Position numbers and translations under genes: made by a program. The notes beneath the pieces were generated by a model. The model had not been told where the DNA came from and did no database searches. It was given only the letters and a program-made list of their open reading frames with translations. 64,000 bases of DNA from an uncultured bacterium (GTDB lineage Bacteria > Verrucomicrobiota > Verrucomicrobiia > CAIQCK01), in NCBI GenBank assembly GCA_903870275.1, contig CAIQCK010000090.1:1-64000 (forward strand), written 5' to 3'. The first letter of the stretch is position 1, and the number at the start of each line of letters is the position of its first letter. Shown one piece after another: positions 49,876 to 57,800 of this stretch.

Positions 49876-50457
49876 CTATCGGATCGGCAACCACAGTTCG
49901 ATGTGCAGTTTCAAGGCGGGTTTCACCTTGGTGAAAAAGGTCGAGGGATCGTGCACGCCGAAGTCGGTCCATTTCGTTTCGGTGCCGCCCATCAAATGAT
50001 AGCGGTCCGCATCCTCGGTGTATTGCGCGCCGATGACGCACAGGCGTGTAACGTCGCGGATGGTGAGCGGGCCTGTCAGGAGAACGGCCTGGCTTTCCGT
50101 GATCCGGCATCGCTCCAGCGTGAACTTGATTTTGGGGAACCGGCCGGCTTCGAGACAAACGTCGCGCATCTTCTGGTCGCGGTCTTCGTCGTTCGTGGTC
50201 AGATCCGCGACGTTGATCACGACCATGCCTTGCAGCGAGTTCAAATCCCCGGCCCGATTGAACCGTATCCAGCCGGCGATTTGTGTCGGCGAGCCCTGGA
50301 CGGGTTTGCCGCCTACGGGCACCGCGAACCGCACGATGCAGTTGTTGGTCGAGAGATTGATCGTCGGAGCTTCTTGCGCAGCCGCCATCGTGGCGAACAA
50401 GGCCAGACCCGCCAGCCGGAGGCAGAGACGGCTCCGGTGGATGCCGCAGCGCTTCAT
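49876..50457 (-). CDS. YceI-family periplasmic protein
   Basis: 193 residues from ATG 50457 (minus), selected because RLCLRLAGLALFATMAAAQE is a signal peptide; the frame is open far upstream but not YceI-like. The lipocalin-like domain has IAGWIRFNRAGDLNSLQGMV, RDVCLEAGRFPKIKFTLER and VLLTGPLTIRDVTR, typical of YceI, which binds polyprenoid-type lipids in the periplasm. Divergent from larB with 94 bp between starts. Confidence 0.82.
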   Translation of the reverse strand: MKRCGIHRSRLCLRLAGLALFATMAAAQEAPTINLSTNNCIVRFAVPVGGKPVQGSPTQIAGWIRFNRAGDLNSLQGMVVINVADLTTNDEDRDQKMRDVCLEAGRFPKIKFTLERCRITESQAVLLTGPLTIRDVTRLCVIGAQYTEDADRYHLMGGTETKWTDFGVHDPSTFFTKVKPALKLHIELWLPIR

Positions 50458-50551
50458 TACTCTATGGCTCCATTGCATTTGGTCGCGGAGTCTACCCGCA
50501 CCCTCCAGCGGCGTCACTCGGAAACTGCGTGCGGCGTGAGAAGACACATTC

Positions 50552-51346
50552 TTGGCGCTTGTGGGGGAGCGGATTTGTTGGCATGAATGTCGTGTTTTGA
50601 AAACCGCCAGACACAGGAAAATCACCGGAAGCGCGGCGCGGTTGCACGCCGTCGAGACCGTCGGCCATTTTGCCAGGCTGGACGTGAAGCGGCACGAACG
50701 CACCGGCATCCCGGAAGCGGTGTTCGCGGGCAACAAGACCCGCGAGCAGGTCGTCGCCATCGTGGCGCGGCTCGCGGAAGCGGCGGGCCAGACGCTGGCC
50801 ACGCACGTGACCGACGAGTGCGCGGCGCTTGTCCGGCGCAAACTCGGCAGGCGTTTCCATCTGGATTATCATTCGCTGGCGCGAACGCTGGTCGCGCGGC
50901 GGCACGGCTTCGCGCCGAAACACACCGGCGGTTGCATCGCCGTCGTTGCCGCCGGCACCGCGGACGTGCGTGTCGCAGAAGAAGCACGGGTGACGGCCGA
51001 GGTGATGGGATGCAAGGTGCTGCGGTTTTACGATGTCGGCATCGCCGGCATTCACCGGCTCATCGAGCCGCTCCAGCAGATGCACGACGCGGACATCGCC
51101 TGCGCCGTCGTCTGCGCCGGCATGGAAGGCGCGTTGCCGGCGGTCGTGCGCGGGCTGTTGCACGCGCCGGTGATCGGCGTGCCGGTCTCGACCGGCTACG
51201 GCTACGGCGGCCGTGGCGAAGGGGCGCTCATGACGATGCTCCAAAGCTGCGCGCCCGGCCTGACGGTGGTGAACATTGACAACGGTTTCGGCGCCGGCGC
51301 GACGGCGGCGCTCATCGCCAACCGGCTGGCGGCGAAGAAAAAGTAG
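50552..51346 (+). CDS. larB: LarB-like nickel-pincer cofactor biosynthesis protein (AIRC domain)
   Basis: 264 residues. The signature RHERTGIPEAVFAGNKTREQ followed by VVAAGTADVRVAEEARVTAE, YDVGIAGIHRL and VCAGMEGALPAVVRGL fits LarB, which carboxylates and activates nicotinic acid adenine dinucleotide in nickel-pincer cofactor synthesis for lactate racemase. The N-terminal helical part of usual LarB proteins is largely missing, and the first ~28 residues are not family-like. The start TTG 50552 is uncertain; TTG 50597 is another choice. No larA, larC or larE is in the window. It precedes purE by 105 bp; both share the AIRC fold. LarB rather than PurE class II is chosen because of the PEAVFAGNKT block. 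Confidence 0.72.
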   Translation: MALVGERICWHECRVLKTARHRKITGSAARLHAVETVGHFARLDVKRHERTGIPEAVFAGNKTREQVVAIVARLAEAAGQTLATHVTDECAALVRRKLGRRFHLDYHSLARTLVARRHGFAPKHTGGCIAVVAAGTADVRVAEEARVTAEVMGCKVLRFYDVGIAGIHRLIEPLQQMHDADIACAVVCAGMEGALPAVVRGLLHAPVIGVPVSTGYGYGGRGEGALMTMLQSCAPGLTVVNIDNGFGAGATAALIANRLAAKKK

Positions 51347-51426
51347 TGCGTATTCCGTATTGCGAATTCGTCGAGCGATCTGTGATCTGGAAGAAATGAT
51401 TACGCAATACGCAGTGCGGAATGCGA
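51346..51426. repeat. Imperfect inverted repeat between larB and purE
   Basis: GTGCGTATTCCG / TATTGCGAATTCG (51346-51370) reappears in inverted, interrupted form at 51399-51426 (ACGCAATACGCAGTGCGG, then AATGCGAA). This is one of the simple-word repeat families. It occupies most of the larB-purE gap and leaves about 25 bases for a purE leader. Confidence 0.5.
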
Positions 51427-51451
51427 AAACCACGGAGTTAACAACACGAGC

Positions 51452-51946
51452 ATGAAAACCGAATCGAATCCTCTGGTGGTCGTCATCATGGGCAGCAAGT
51501 CGGACTGGGACGTCATGAAAAACGCGGCCGACACGCTGGCCGAGTTCGACGTGCCGCACGAGTGCCGCGTCATGTCGGCGCATCGCACGCCGGGACTCGT
51601 CACCGAGTTCGTCTCCACCGCCGAGAAGCGCGGCGTCGAGGTCGTCATCGCCGCGGCGGGCGGCGCGGCTCATCTCGCGGGCGTGGCGGCGGCGCACACG
51701 TTGTTGCCGGTGCTCGGTGTGCCCATGGAGACCAAGTCGCTTGGCGGGCTGGACTCGTTGCTCTCGACAGTTCAAATGCCCGGCGGCATTCCGGTTGGCA
51801 CGCTGGCGATCGGCTCCGCCGGCGCGAAAAACGCGGCGTTGCTGGCCATCGCCATCCTCGCCAACTCGCGCCCTGAATTGCGCGAGAAGCTGAAGGCATT
51901 CCGCAAGAAGCAGGCGGACAAGGTGCTGGCGGAGAAGCTGCCGTAG
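51452..51946 (+). CDS. purE: N5-carboxyaminoimidazole ribonucleotide mutase
   Basis: 164-residue class I PurE, converting N5-CAIR to CAIR in de novo purine synthesis. Motifs: VVIMGSKSDWDVMK, VMSAHRTPG, VIAAAGGAAHLAGV, LPVLGVPMETKSLGG and STVQMPGGIPVGT, all in expected order and length. No purK is adjacent. Its 3' end nearly meets the convergent gene at 51953. It is a housekeeping gene that marks the end of the accessory part. Confidence 0.93.
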   Translation: MKTESNPLVVVIMGSKSDWDVMKNAADTLAEFDVPHECRVMSAHRTPGLVTEFVSTAEKRGVEVVIAAAGGAAHLAGVAAAHTLLPVLGVPMETKSLGGLDSLLSTVQMPGGIPVGTLAIGSAGAKNAALLAIAILANSRPELREKLKAFRKKQADKVLAEKLP

Positions 51947-51952
51947 CTGCAC

Positions 51953-53302
51953 CTATGGAGAATGGCGCATTTCCAGCGCCAACAGGTGCAGGCCGAGGAT
52001 GACCGCGCGGTTGAAGTTCTCGCCCCGGTCGTAGTGGCCGCCGTGGTCCACCATCAGGCGAACCATGCGGTGCACGTGTGGGGCAACTCCGCCAACCAAC
52101 GCTGTATCTTCTGACAGCAGCGCTTTGTGAAACGCCACGGTCGGAATGCCAAAGAGAAGCTTCTCGTTGATCGCCGTCACGAACCTGTCCCGCGTCTCAA
52201 ACTGGCGCGGGTCGAACTTCGCAAAAAGGTCGGACACCGTCGCCGGTTTCCGGACGGAGAGGCCGAATGACGCCAGCGCTTTTTCGATTTCCGGCGTCAC
52301 GGATTCACCCGCCCAGTCGAGCCGCCGCCAGCAGGTTTCGTCAAACACGTTCGTCAACAATGCGCGCTTGGCCATTGTCTGCATGAGAGCGCGGACAGCG
52401 GCGGCCCGTGTCGAGTCCCCCTCCACGCGGCCGATGAGCGCCAACGACGTGAAGAATTGGTTGCTGTAGAGAGTAAATGGTCGGCACTTCTCTGGAGTGT
52501 CGGCCGACAGGAGTTTCCAGCGCAGGTTGTCTTTTTCCCTGCCGAGCTGTTCGTAAAGCTCCGACCAGTGTTTGCCGCCGGCCGCCTCCTTCACGGCGGC
52601 GAGGCAGCCCATAAGCGAACACGCGCCGAAAAGTGTAAACTGTTTCCACGTATAGCCGACGTGGGCCTGGCGGCTGTTGTCCTCTACCTTGAGGACCCAG
52701 TCGTTGCGCTCCATGCGGCCCGCGATCTTGACGAGCATGCTGGCGACGAACGTTTTGTCCTCCGCCGTCGCGAGCGGGCACCGCCGGTAACGCCACAGTG
52801 CCTCGATATAAGCGCAATGCTGGTCTCGCGAGGAATCGGGATAGTAACTCTTGCCATCGGGATGGGGCCCGCGCGGCACAAAGCCCGACTCAGGGCTGAC
52901 GGCGGCCACGCGTTTCAGGCCGGCGAAGATCCACTGTGCCATCTTTGCGAGTTCCTCGTTGCGCGTCGCCTCATACGCATCACACAGCGCGATTAGGAAC
53001 TGGCCGTTCTCCAGAGGCACATCCTGGATGCCGGAACCGTAGCCGAAGGGTTTGGGTTGGCCGTTGACCAGACCGTTGGCAATTTGCTCCGGCTTTTCCA
53101 ACGCGGCCAGTCCACGTGGGCCATTCAGACGATGGTGGTAACAAACCTGGGTGGCCGGGCTTCCAAAACCGGAGATATAATCGCGGCAAAGTTGCTTCAC
53201 CTGATCGGCCAGGCATTCCGGCGCACGAGCAGTCGGAGCGGAGCGGGCACGGCCGGCAACAAAACCCGCTGCGCAGACCCCGAGAAAACGACGCCGGTTC
53301 AT
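51953..53302 (-). CDS. Tat-exported protein of unknown function
   Basis: 449 residues from ATG 53302 (minus), which begins MNRRRFLGVCAAGFVAGRAR, a twin-arginine signal. The ORF is open upstream but overlaps dedA and is not signal-like. The rest is alpha-helical with W/Y-rich stretches (GFVPRGPHPDGKSYYPDSS, QHCAYIEALWRYRRC, HVGYTWKQFTLFGAC, HRMVRLMVDHGGHYDRGEN), suggesting an alpha/alpha barrel such as those of polysaccharide lyases or glycosidases. No numbered family can be assigned. The start overlaps the dedA stop (ATGA), so both are co-translated. Confidence 0.55.
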   Translation of the reverse strand: MNRRRFLGVCAAGFVAGRARSAPTARAPECLADQVKQLCRDYISGFGSPATQVCYHHRLNGPRGLAALEKPEQIANGLVNGQPKPFGYGSGIQDVPLENGQFLIALCDAYEATRNEELAKMAQWIFAGLKRVAAVSPESGFVPRGPHPDGKSYYPDSSRDQHCAYIEALWRYRRCPLATAEDKTFVASMLVKIAGRMERNDWVLKVEDNSRQAHVGYTWKQFTLFGACSLMGCLAAVKEAAGGKHWSELYEQLGREKDNLRWKLLSADTPEKCRPFTLYSNQFFTSLALIGRVEGDSTRAAAVRALMQTMAKRALLTNVFDETCWRRLDWAGESVTPEIEKALASFGLSVRKPATVSDLFAKFDPRQFETRDRFVTAINEKLLFGIPTVAFHKALLSEDTALVGGVAPHVHRMVRLMVDHGGHYDRGENFNRAVILGLHLLALEMRHSP

Positions 53303-53967
53303 GGCTGCGGCGGCGGGCTGCTGTTGTGACTGCCCTTCATGTGCCGGTGGACGAAGACGTAGTAGATGCCGCCGAGCACCACGGCCGCCCCGGCCAGCCA
53401 CGTCGCAATACGATGGAATTCTCCTGCCATCAGTTTTTCATCCTGGCCTGCGACGACGCCGACGTAGCAGAGCACGGCGCTCCAAAGGGCCGAGCCGAGC
53501 AACGTGTAGATCGAAAACTTCGCGTAGTTCATCTCGACGATACCGGCCGGGATGCCGATGAGGTGGCGCACGACCGGCAACAGCCGTGAAATAAAAATAC
53601 CCATGGAGCCGTAGTGCGCGGCCCAGCGTTCGGCACCGTGGACTTTTTCAGGTGAGATGAAGATGCATTTGCCGTAGCGAAGCACTAGGGGCCGACCCAG
53701 CCGCCGCGCCGCCCAATACATCACCGTTGCGCCAACCCAGGAGCCGAGGGCTCCCGCGATGACGAGGCCGATCTGCGCCGGCCAGCCGGTGAAATGAAAG
53801 CCGAGGAATTGCATGCCCTTCGTCCACGCCAGATGGGCGGCCGGCGGGATGACAAGCTCGCTCGGCAGCGGGACGATGGAGCTTTCGATGGCCATCAGCA
53901 GCGCCACAAGCGGGTAACCGCCCGATCCGAGCGTGGACATATACCAATCAATCAGCGGCTTGAACAT
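53299..53967 (-). CDS. DedA-family membrane protein
   Basis: 222 residues from ATG 53967 (minus), choosing MFKPLIDWYMSTLGSGGYPL as start. DedA/VTT (SNARE-associated) family marks: ESSIVPLPSELVIPPAAHLA and ISRLLPVVRHLIGIPAGIVEM, with four or five hydrophobic segments. DedA proteins are linked to lipid scrambling and proton-motive-force homeostasis. The ORF stays open upstream to 55791, but that is a shadow of the TPR gene. First gene of a two-gene minus operon; it is divergent from the TPR gene. Confidence 0.85.
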   Translation of the reverse strand: MFKPLIDWYMSTLGSGGYPLVALLMAIESSIVPLPSELVIPPAAHLAWTKGMQFLGFHFTGWPAQIGLVIAGALGSWVGATVMYWAARRLGRPLVLRYGKCIFISPEKVHGAERWAAHYGSMGIFISRLLPVVRHLIGIPAGIVEMNYAKFSIYTLLGSALWSAVLCYVGVVAGQDEKLMAGEFHRIATWLAGAAVVLGGIYYVFVHRHMKGSHNSSPPPQP

Positions 53968-54025
53968 AACGTCTCTTCCTACTCGATATCGCCGTGCTGC
54001 GCCAGACTTCTTGCGCGCAGCGGCG

Positions 54026-54054
54026 TTGCAGCCTGCCCGCGTATCGTTTATCCT
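54026..54054 (+). promoter_or_regulatory. Candidate promoter of the TPR gene
   Basis: TTGCAG (54026-54031), a 17-base spacer and TATCCT (54049-54054). Expected start of transcription is around 54061, only a few bases before the GTG at 54064, so the mRNA would have almost no leader, as for the regulator at 19445. Confidence 0.4.
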
Positions 54055-54063
54055 TGGCCGACG

Positions 54064-55770
54064 GTGAAACGGATTCTCATCATCCTTTCCGCGCTGGCGT
54101 TCGTGGCTCTTGCGAGGGCCGACGGGACCGACACGGACGCCGTCGCCCACGACATCGAGTGGCAGATCCAGAACCTCGCCGCCGATTCCGCCGTGCTGCG
54201 CGATCTGGCGATGCAGAAACTGTCTCGCTACGGCGTGACTGCGGCCGACGCGCTGGTGCGCGCCCTCGTGACCGCGCCGCCGGCCGCGCAGCCGCAGGTG
54301 CGCAAGTTGCTCACGAACCTGCCGCTGACCAGCGCTGACGATTCGCCGGAGGTGATCAAGGCGCTCCAGAACTACAATCAGTCGCAAAGCGAGAGTCGCA
54401 CGCAGGTCGGTTACCGGCTGGCGGCGTTGCCGATCGAGAAATCCGCGCCCGCGTTGCTGCGTCTGACCGCCTACGAGCCGGACGAAAAACTGGCCTGGGG
54501 GTTTGCCCTGCGGCTGCGGCCGTGGATTTCGAAGTGCCGCGACACGATCCTCGCCGCGCATCTGCCGCCGCGGCCGGCGACGCTGCGCTTGCTGGCGTGG
54601 GCGCAGCCGGACCGCGCCATCGAGCGGATGGAGCAAGCCTGGACGATGGCGCGCCAGCGGCGGAAAGCCGGCGTGGACGAGGACGCCGTTTTGCTCAACG
54701 ACGTCACCCTGGAGATGGCGGCGTTGTATCAGGCGCAAAAGCGGTTCGACGCCGTCGAGAATTGCTGGCGGCAGGTCGCCGACGACACGAAAGACCCGAA
54801 CGCCGCGCTGAACCTGCTGGCATGGCTGGTGGAGCACCATCAGCCGCAGCGCGTCGAGGCGGAATGGAAACGCTGCGCCGGCTGGCTGGCCGACGACCCG
54901 CGCGCCCTCTACGTGCTGGCCCGCGCCGCCGCCGCCCGCGGCGAGGAGCCGATGGAGAAGGATTACATCGCGACGGCGCGCTCGCTGTCGCCGCAGGACC
55001 CGGAGCAGCATCTTTTCGTCGGCTTCTACCTCATGCAACGGCACTGGCTGGACTGCGCCGCCGGCGAGTTTCAACGCGTGCTGGAGCTGACCGGGCGCAA
55101 GGACAGCGACCGCGCGTTTGAAGTCACGGCGCGACTGCGGCTGGCCGACATTTGCTCCCATCGCCGCCAGCCCGACAAGGAAGCGGAACAACTGGAAACC
55201 GCCATGCATCTTTACGAAGCGTCTCAAGAACGGACCGGCGCTGGCGGAGTCATCACCGACGAAATCAACACCATCAAGTGCCGCCTGTTGCTGATCGAGG
55301 CGGAACGCGATGGCAAAACCGGCCGGTTCGCGGAGCAGGAAAAGGCGTTGCGCGAAACCCTCAAGCTCTCGCCCAATCATCCCGACGCCGTCATCGCGCT
55401 GGTGGAACTGCTCCGCAAGCGCGGCGCGGCGCAGGAGGCGGCGGAACTGGTCAAGTCCTCCAGCGAGTTTTACCGCGGCCAAGTCGCCGAGATGCCCGAC
55501 GAGGCCGAAGGCTACAACAACCTCGCCTGGCTGCTCGCCAACACTGAGACCAGCCTCCAGGAGGCCTTGAAGTGTTCGCACAAATCGCTGGAACTCCGGC
55601 CCGACACCGCCGCTTACCTCGACACGCTGGCGGAGGTTCACCTCCGCCTCGGTCAGCCCGTGCGCGCCGTCGAATTCCAGAAACAGGCCGTCGCATTGGA
55701 GCCGGAAACCCTCGATCTGGCCGACCGGTTGAAAAGGTTCGAGGCCGTTGCTGCGAAAGCCAAACCGTGA
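54064..55770 (+). CDS. Secreted TPR-repeat protein
   Basis: 568 residues from GTG 54064, giving a signal peptide (KRILIILSALAFVALARADG); the open frame upstream is not membrane-like. From ~180 on it has degenerate tetratricopeptide repeats, clearest at the C-terminus: AEGYNNLAWLLANTETSLQE, PDTAAYLDTLAEVHLRLGQP. The N-terminal ~150 residues resemble HEAT-like helical repeats (VLRDLAMQKLSRYGVTAADA). TPR proteins are scaffolds; binding partner unknown. Six bases separate it from the coiled-coil gene, so the two are probably one operon. Divergent from dedA. Confidence 0.72.
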   Translation: MKRILIILSALAFVALARADGTDTDAVAHDIEWQIQNLAADSAVLRDLAMQKLSRYGVTAADALVRALVTAPPAAQPQVRKLLTNLPLTSADDSPEVIKALQNYNQSQSESRTQVGYRLAALPIEKSAPALLRLTAYEPDEKLAWGFALRLRPWISKCRDTILAAHLPPRPATLRLLAWAQPDRAIERMEQAWTMARQRRKAGVDEDAVLLNDVTLEMAALYQAQKRFDAVENCWRQVADDTKDPNAALNLLAWLVEHHQPQRVEAEWKRCAGWLADDPRALYVLARAAAARGEEPMEKDYIATARSLSPQDPEQHLFVGFYLMQRHWLDCAAGEFQRVLELTGRKDSDRAFEVTARLRLADICSHRRQPDKEAEQLETAMHLYEASQERTGAGGVITDEINTIKCRLLLIEAERDGKTGRFAEQEKALRETLKLSPNHPDAVIALVELLRKRGAAQEAAELVKSSSEFYRGQVAEMPDEAEGYNNLAWLLANTETSLQEALKCSHKSLELRPDTAAYLDTLAEVHLRLGQPVRAVEFQKQAVALEPETLDLADRLKRFEAVAAKAKP

Positions 55771-55775
55771 CGACC

Positions 55776-57800
55776 ATGACGCATTGTCCATTACGCTTCA
55801 CGTTCCACGCTTCACGCATCACGCATTGGCTGGCGCTCGCCGCCGCCATGGTCTTCGTCGCGCGTTCGCCGGTCTGCGCCTTCGCCGAGCCGGCCTCGTC
55901 GCGCGAACTCGCCTACAAACAGCAGCACCTGCGCGAGCGTTACGAGGAGATCGAGCAGCAGCTCGCGCGGCTCGGCGAACTGCTCGCCGCCAGCGATGCC
56001 GACAGCGCCGCGCGCGTCCAGGCCGCGCTCAAGGCTTCGCGCGACGGCGTGGTGTTGTCGGAGTTGCAGGAGGTCATCCAGTCGCTGCTGGCGAGCAAGA
56101 CCAAGACCGCCACGGAGCGCCAGACGCGAGTGGTCGAGCAGCTCCAGCGCGTGCTTCAGTTGCTGCAAGGCCAGGAGCTGTCGTGGGAGGAGTTGCAGAA
56201 GCGGCTCGCCAACCTCCAGCAGTTGCGCGACGCGCTCCAGAAACTCGTCGAACGCCAGCAGAAGCTCGAACAGCAATCCGGCGACGCCATGAAGAGCGAG
56301 GCCGAAGGCAAACACGCCGATCCCGCCGCGCTCGACAAGCAGAAGGGCGAGCAGGCCGCCACGCGCGGCGACACGGAGAAGACCGCCGCCGATTCCCAGC
56401 AGCCCGAAAAGTTTCCTCCCGACACCGTGGACCCCAAGGCGCTCGACCGTGCCGCCGCAGAAATGCAGAAGGCCGAGCAGGCTCTCGGCAATCGCAAGAC
56501 CGCCGACGCCAACGCCCACCAAAAACAGGCCCTCGACGAACTCCAGGCCGCCATCGGCCAGATGCAGTCGCGGCTCGAAGCCGAGAAGGCCGCGCAGACG
56601 GAGCGGATGCGCGCGGAACTCAAGGCCGGCCTTAAAGCGATGCTCGAAAAACAAAAGACCGTCACCGCCGCCACCGCCGCGCTCGACAAACAGATTCCGC
56701 CGAAGAAATCGCCGCCGCGCGAAGCCGCGCTCAAGGCCGCCGGTCTTGCCGCCGACGAAGCCGCGCTCGCCGACCGCAGCGAAGCGCTCCAGAAGAAGCT
56801 CCGCGACGATGGCACCACCGCCGTCTTCGGCCAGGTGTTGCAACAAACCGCCGGTCTGCTTCACGACGCCGACGCACGGCTGAAAAAAGTCCAGACCGGC
56901 GCGCCGGTCCAGGAGGCGCAGAAGCTGGCCGAGATGAATTTCCAGGAGCTGCTCGAAGCGTTGCAGGAGGAGGAGGCCCGGCGCGCGGCAGCCGGAGCCG
57001 CGGGAGGCGGTGGTGGCGGTGGCGGGTCCAAGTCCATGCTGTTGCCGCCGGCGGCCGAGTTGAAGATGCTGCGCATGTTGCAGGACCGCGTCAACCGCGG
57101 CACCCGCTCCCTCGACGACGACCGCGCCGGCCGCGAGAAACCCACGCCGCAGGAAGCCGCCGCCGCCAAACAACTCAGCCAGCGCGAAAAGGAAGTCGGC
57201 CAGACCACCGACGCGCTCCGCAAGAAGTGGGCCGAACTTTCCGCGCCCCGACCCGCCGCCGTTCCCGCCGACCCGACCGCCACCGACCCGGTGAAGGACT
57301 ACATGGCCAAGGCGCTGCAGGACGCCAAAAATCCACTCTCGCCGGTCGTCGGTGACATGCACACCGTCGAGGAGCAGCTTGGCCAGACAGTTACCGGCAA
57401 GCCGACGCAAATCGTGCAAACCAAGATCATCCGCAGCCTCAATGAATTGATCGCCCAAGCCCAGCAGGCGCAGGCGCAAGCCTCGGCCATGCCGCAACTG
57501 CGGCGCAAGCAGCCGGGAAAACAGCCCGAGGCTGGCCAGCAGCAGCCGGCGCAAGGCAACAAACAACCGTCCAGTCCCGCGGCGGCCTCCACGTTGCCGT
57601 CCGGCGCTGCCGCTGAGGCCGCCAAGCTCCACAAGATTTACGGCGGCAACGATTCCGACGCGTGGGGCAAACTGCCGCCGGAGGAGCGCGAGAAGTTTTT
57701 GCAAACGCTGAAGGACAAGTTTCCCGACCGCTACGAGCAGATTCTCACGGAGTATTTCAAGCAACTCTCCACTGCCAAACCGCCGGCGGGAACGCGATGA
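55776..57800 (+). CDS. Secreted coiled-coil protein, Ala/Gln/Lys-rich
   Basis: 674 residues. The hydrophobic stretch WLALAAAMVFVARSPVCAF is a signal peptide or anchor. The body is mostly heptad-like helix rich in Q, A, E, K (e.g. EEIEQQLARLGELLAASDAD, QRVLQLLQGQELSWEELQKR), with a glycine run after RRAAAGAA (~410) and a low-complexity QQPAQGNKQPSS region near the C-terminus. The first ~17 residues (HCPLRFTFHASRITH) come from a simple-word repeat and not from conserved protein sequence. No domain is recognised; structural or scaffold roles are possible. Its stop overlaps the NPCBM start in ATGA, so the trio is co-translated. Confidence 0.6.
   Translation: MTHCPLRFTFHASRITHWLALAAAMVFVARSPVCAFAEPASSRELAYKQQHLRERYEEIEQQLARLGELLAASDADSAARVQAALKASRDGVVLSELQEVIQSLLASKTKTATERQTRVVEQLQRVLQLLQGQELSWEELQKRLANLQQLRDALQKLVERQQKLEQQSGDAMKSEAEGKHADPAALDKQKGEQAATRGDTEKTAADSQQPEKFPPDTVDPKALDRAAAEMQKAEQALGNRKTADANAHQKQALDELQAAIGQMQSRLEAEKAAQTERMRAELKAGLKAMLEKQKTVTAATAALDKQIPPKKSPPREAALKAAGLAADEAALADRSEALQKKLRDDGTTAVFGQVLQQTAGLLHDADARLKKVQTGAPVQEAQKLAEMNFQELLEALQEEEARRAAAGAAGGGGGGGGSKSMLLPPAAELKMLRMLQDRVNRGTRSLDDDRAGREKPTPQEAAAAKQLSQREKEVGQTTDALRKKWAELSAPRPAAVPADPTATDPVKDYMAKALQDAKNPLSPVVGDMHTVEEQLGQTVTGKPTQIVQTKIIRSLNELIAQAQQAQAQASAMPQLRRKQPGKQPEAGQQQPAQGNKQPSSPAAASTLPSGAAAEAAKLHKIYGGNDSDAWGKLPPEEREKFLQTLKDKFPDRYEQILTEYFKQLSTAKPPAGTR
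55780..55829 (+). repeat. Simple-word repeat forming the start of the coiled-coil protein
   Basis: Units built on CACGCTTCACG/CACGCATCACG run head to tail from the start codon to the hydrophobic segment. They encode HCPLRFTFHASRITHW. The tract is positively charged enough to serve as the n-region of the signal peptide. Confidence 0.6.

Noticed and set aside
50552-51346. Second purE (class II)
   Set aside because: The PEAVFAGNKT block and the DVGIAGIHRL segment fit LarB better, and a normal PurE follows directly.
53968-55791. N-terminal extension of dedA by about 600 residues
   Set aside because: The open frame overlaps the TPR gene in antisense and is not conserved-looking; the DedA fold starts at 53967.
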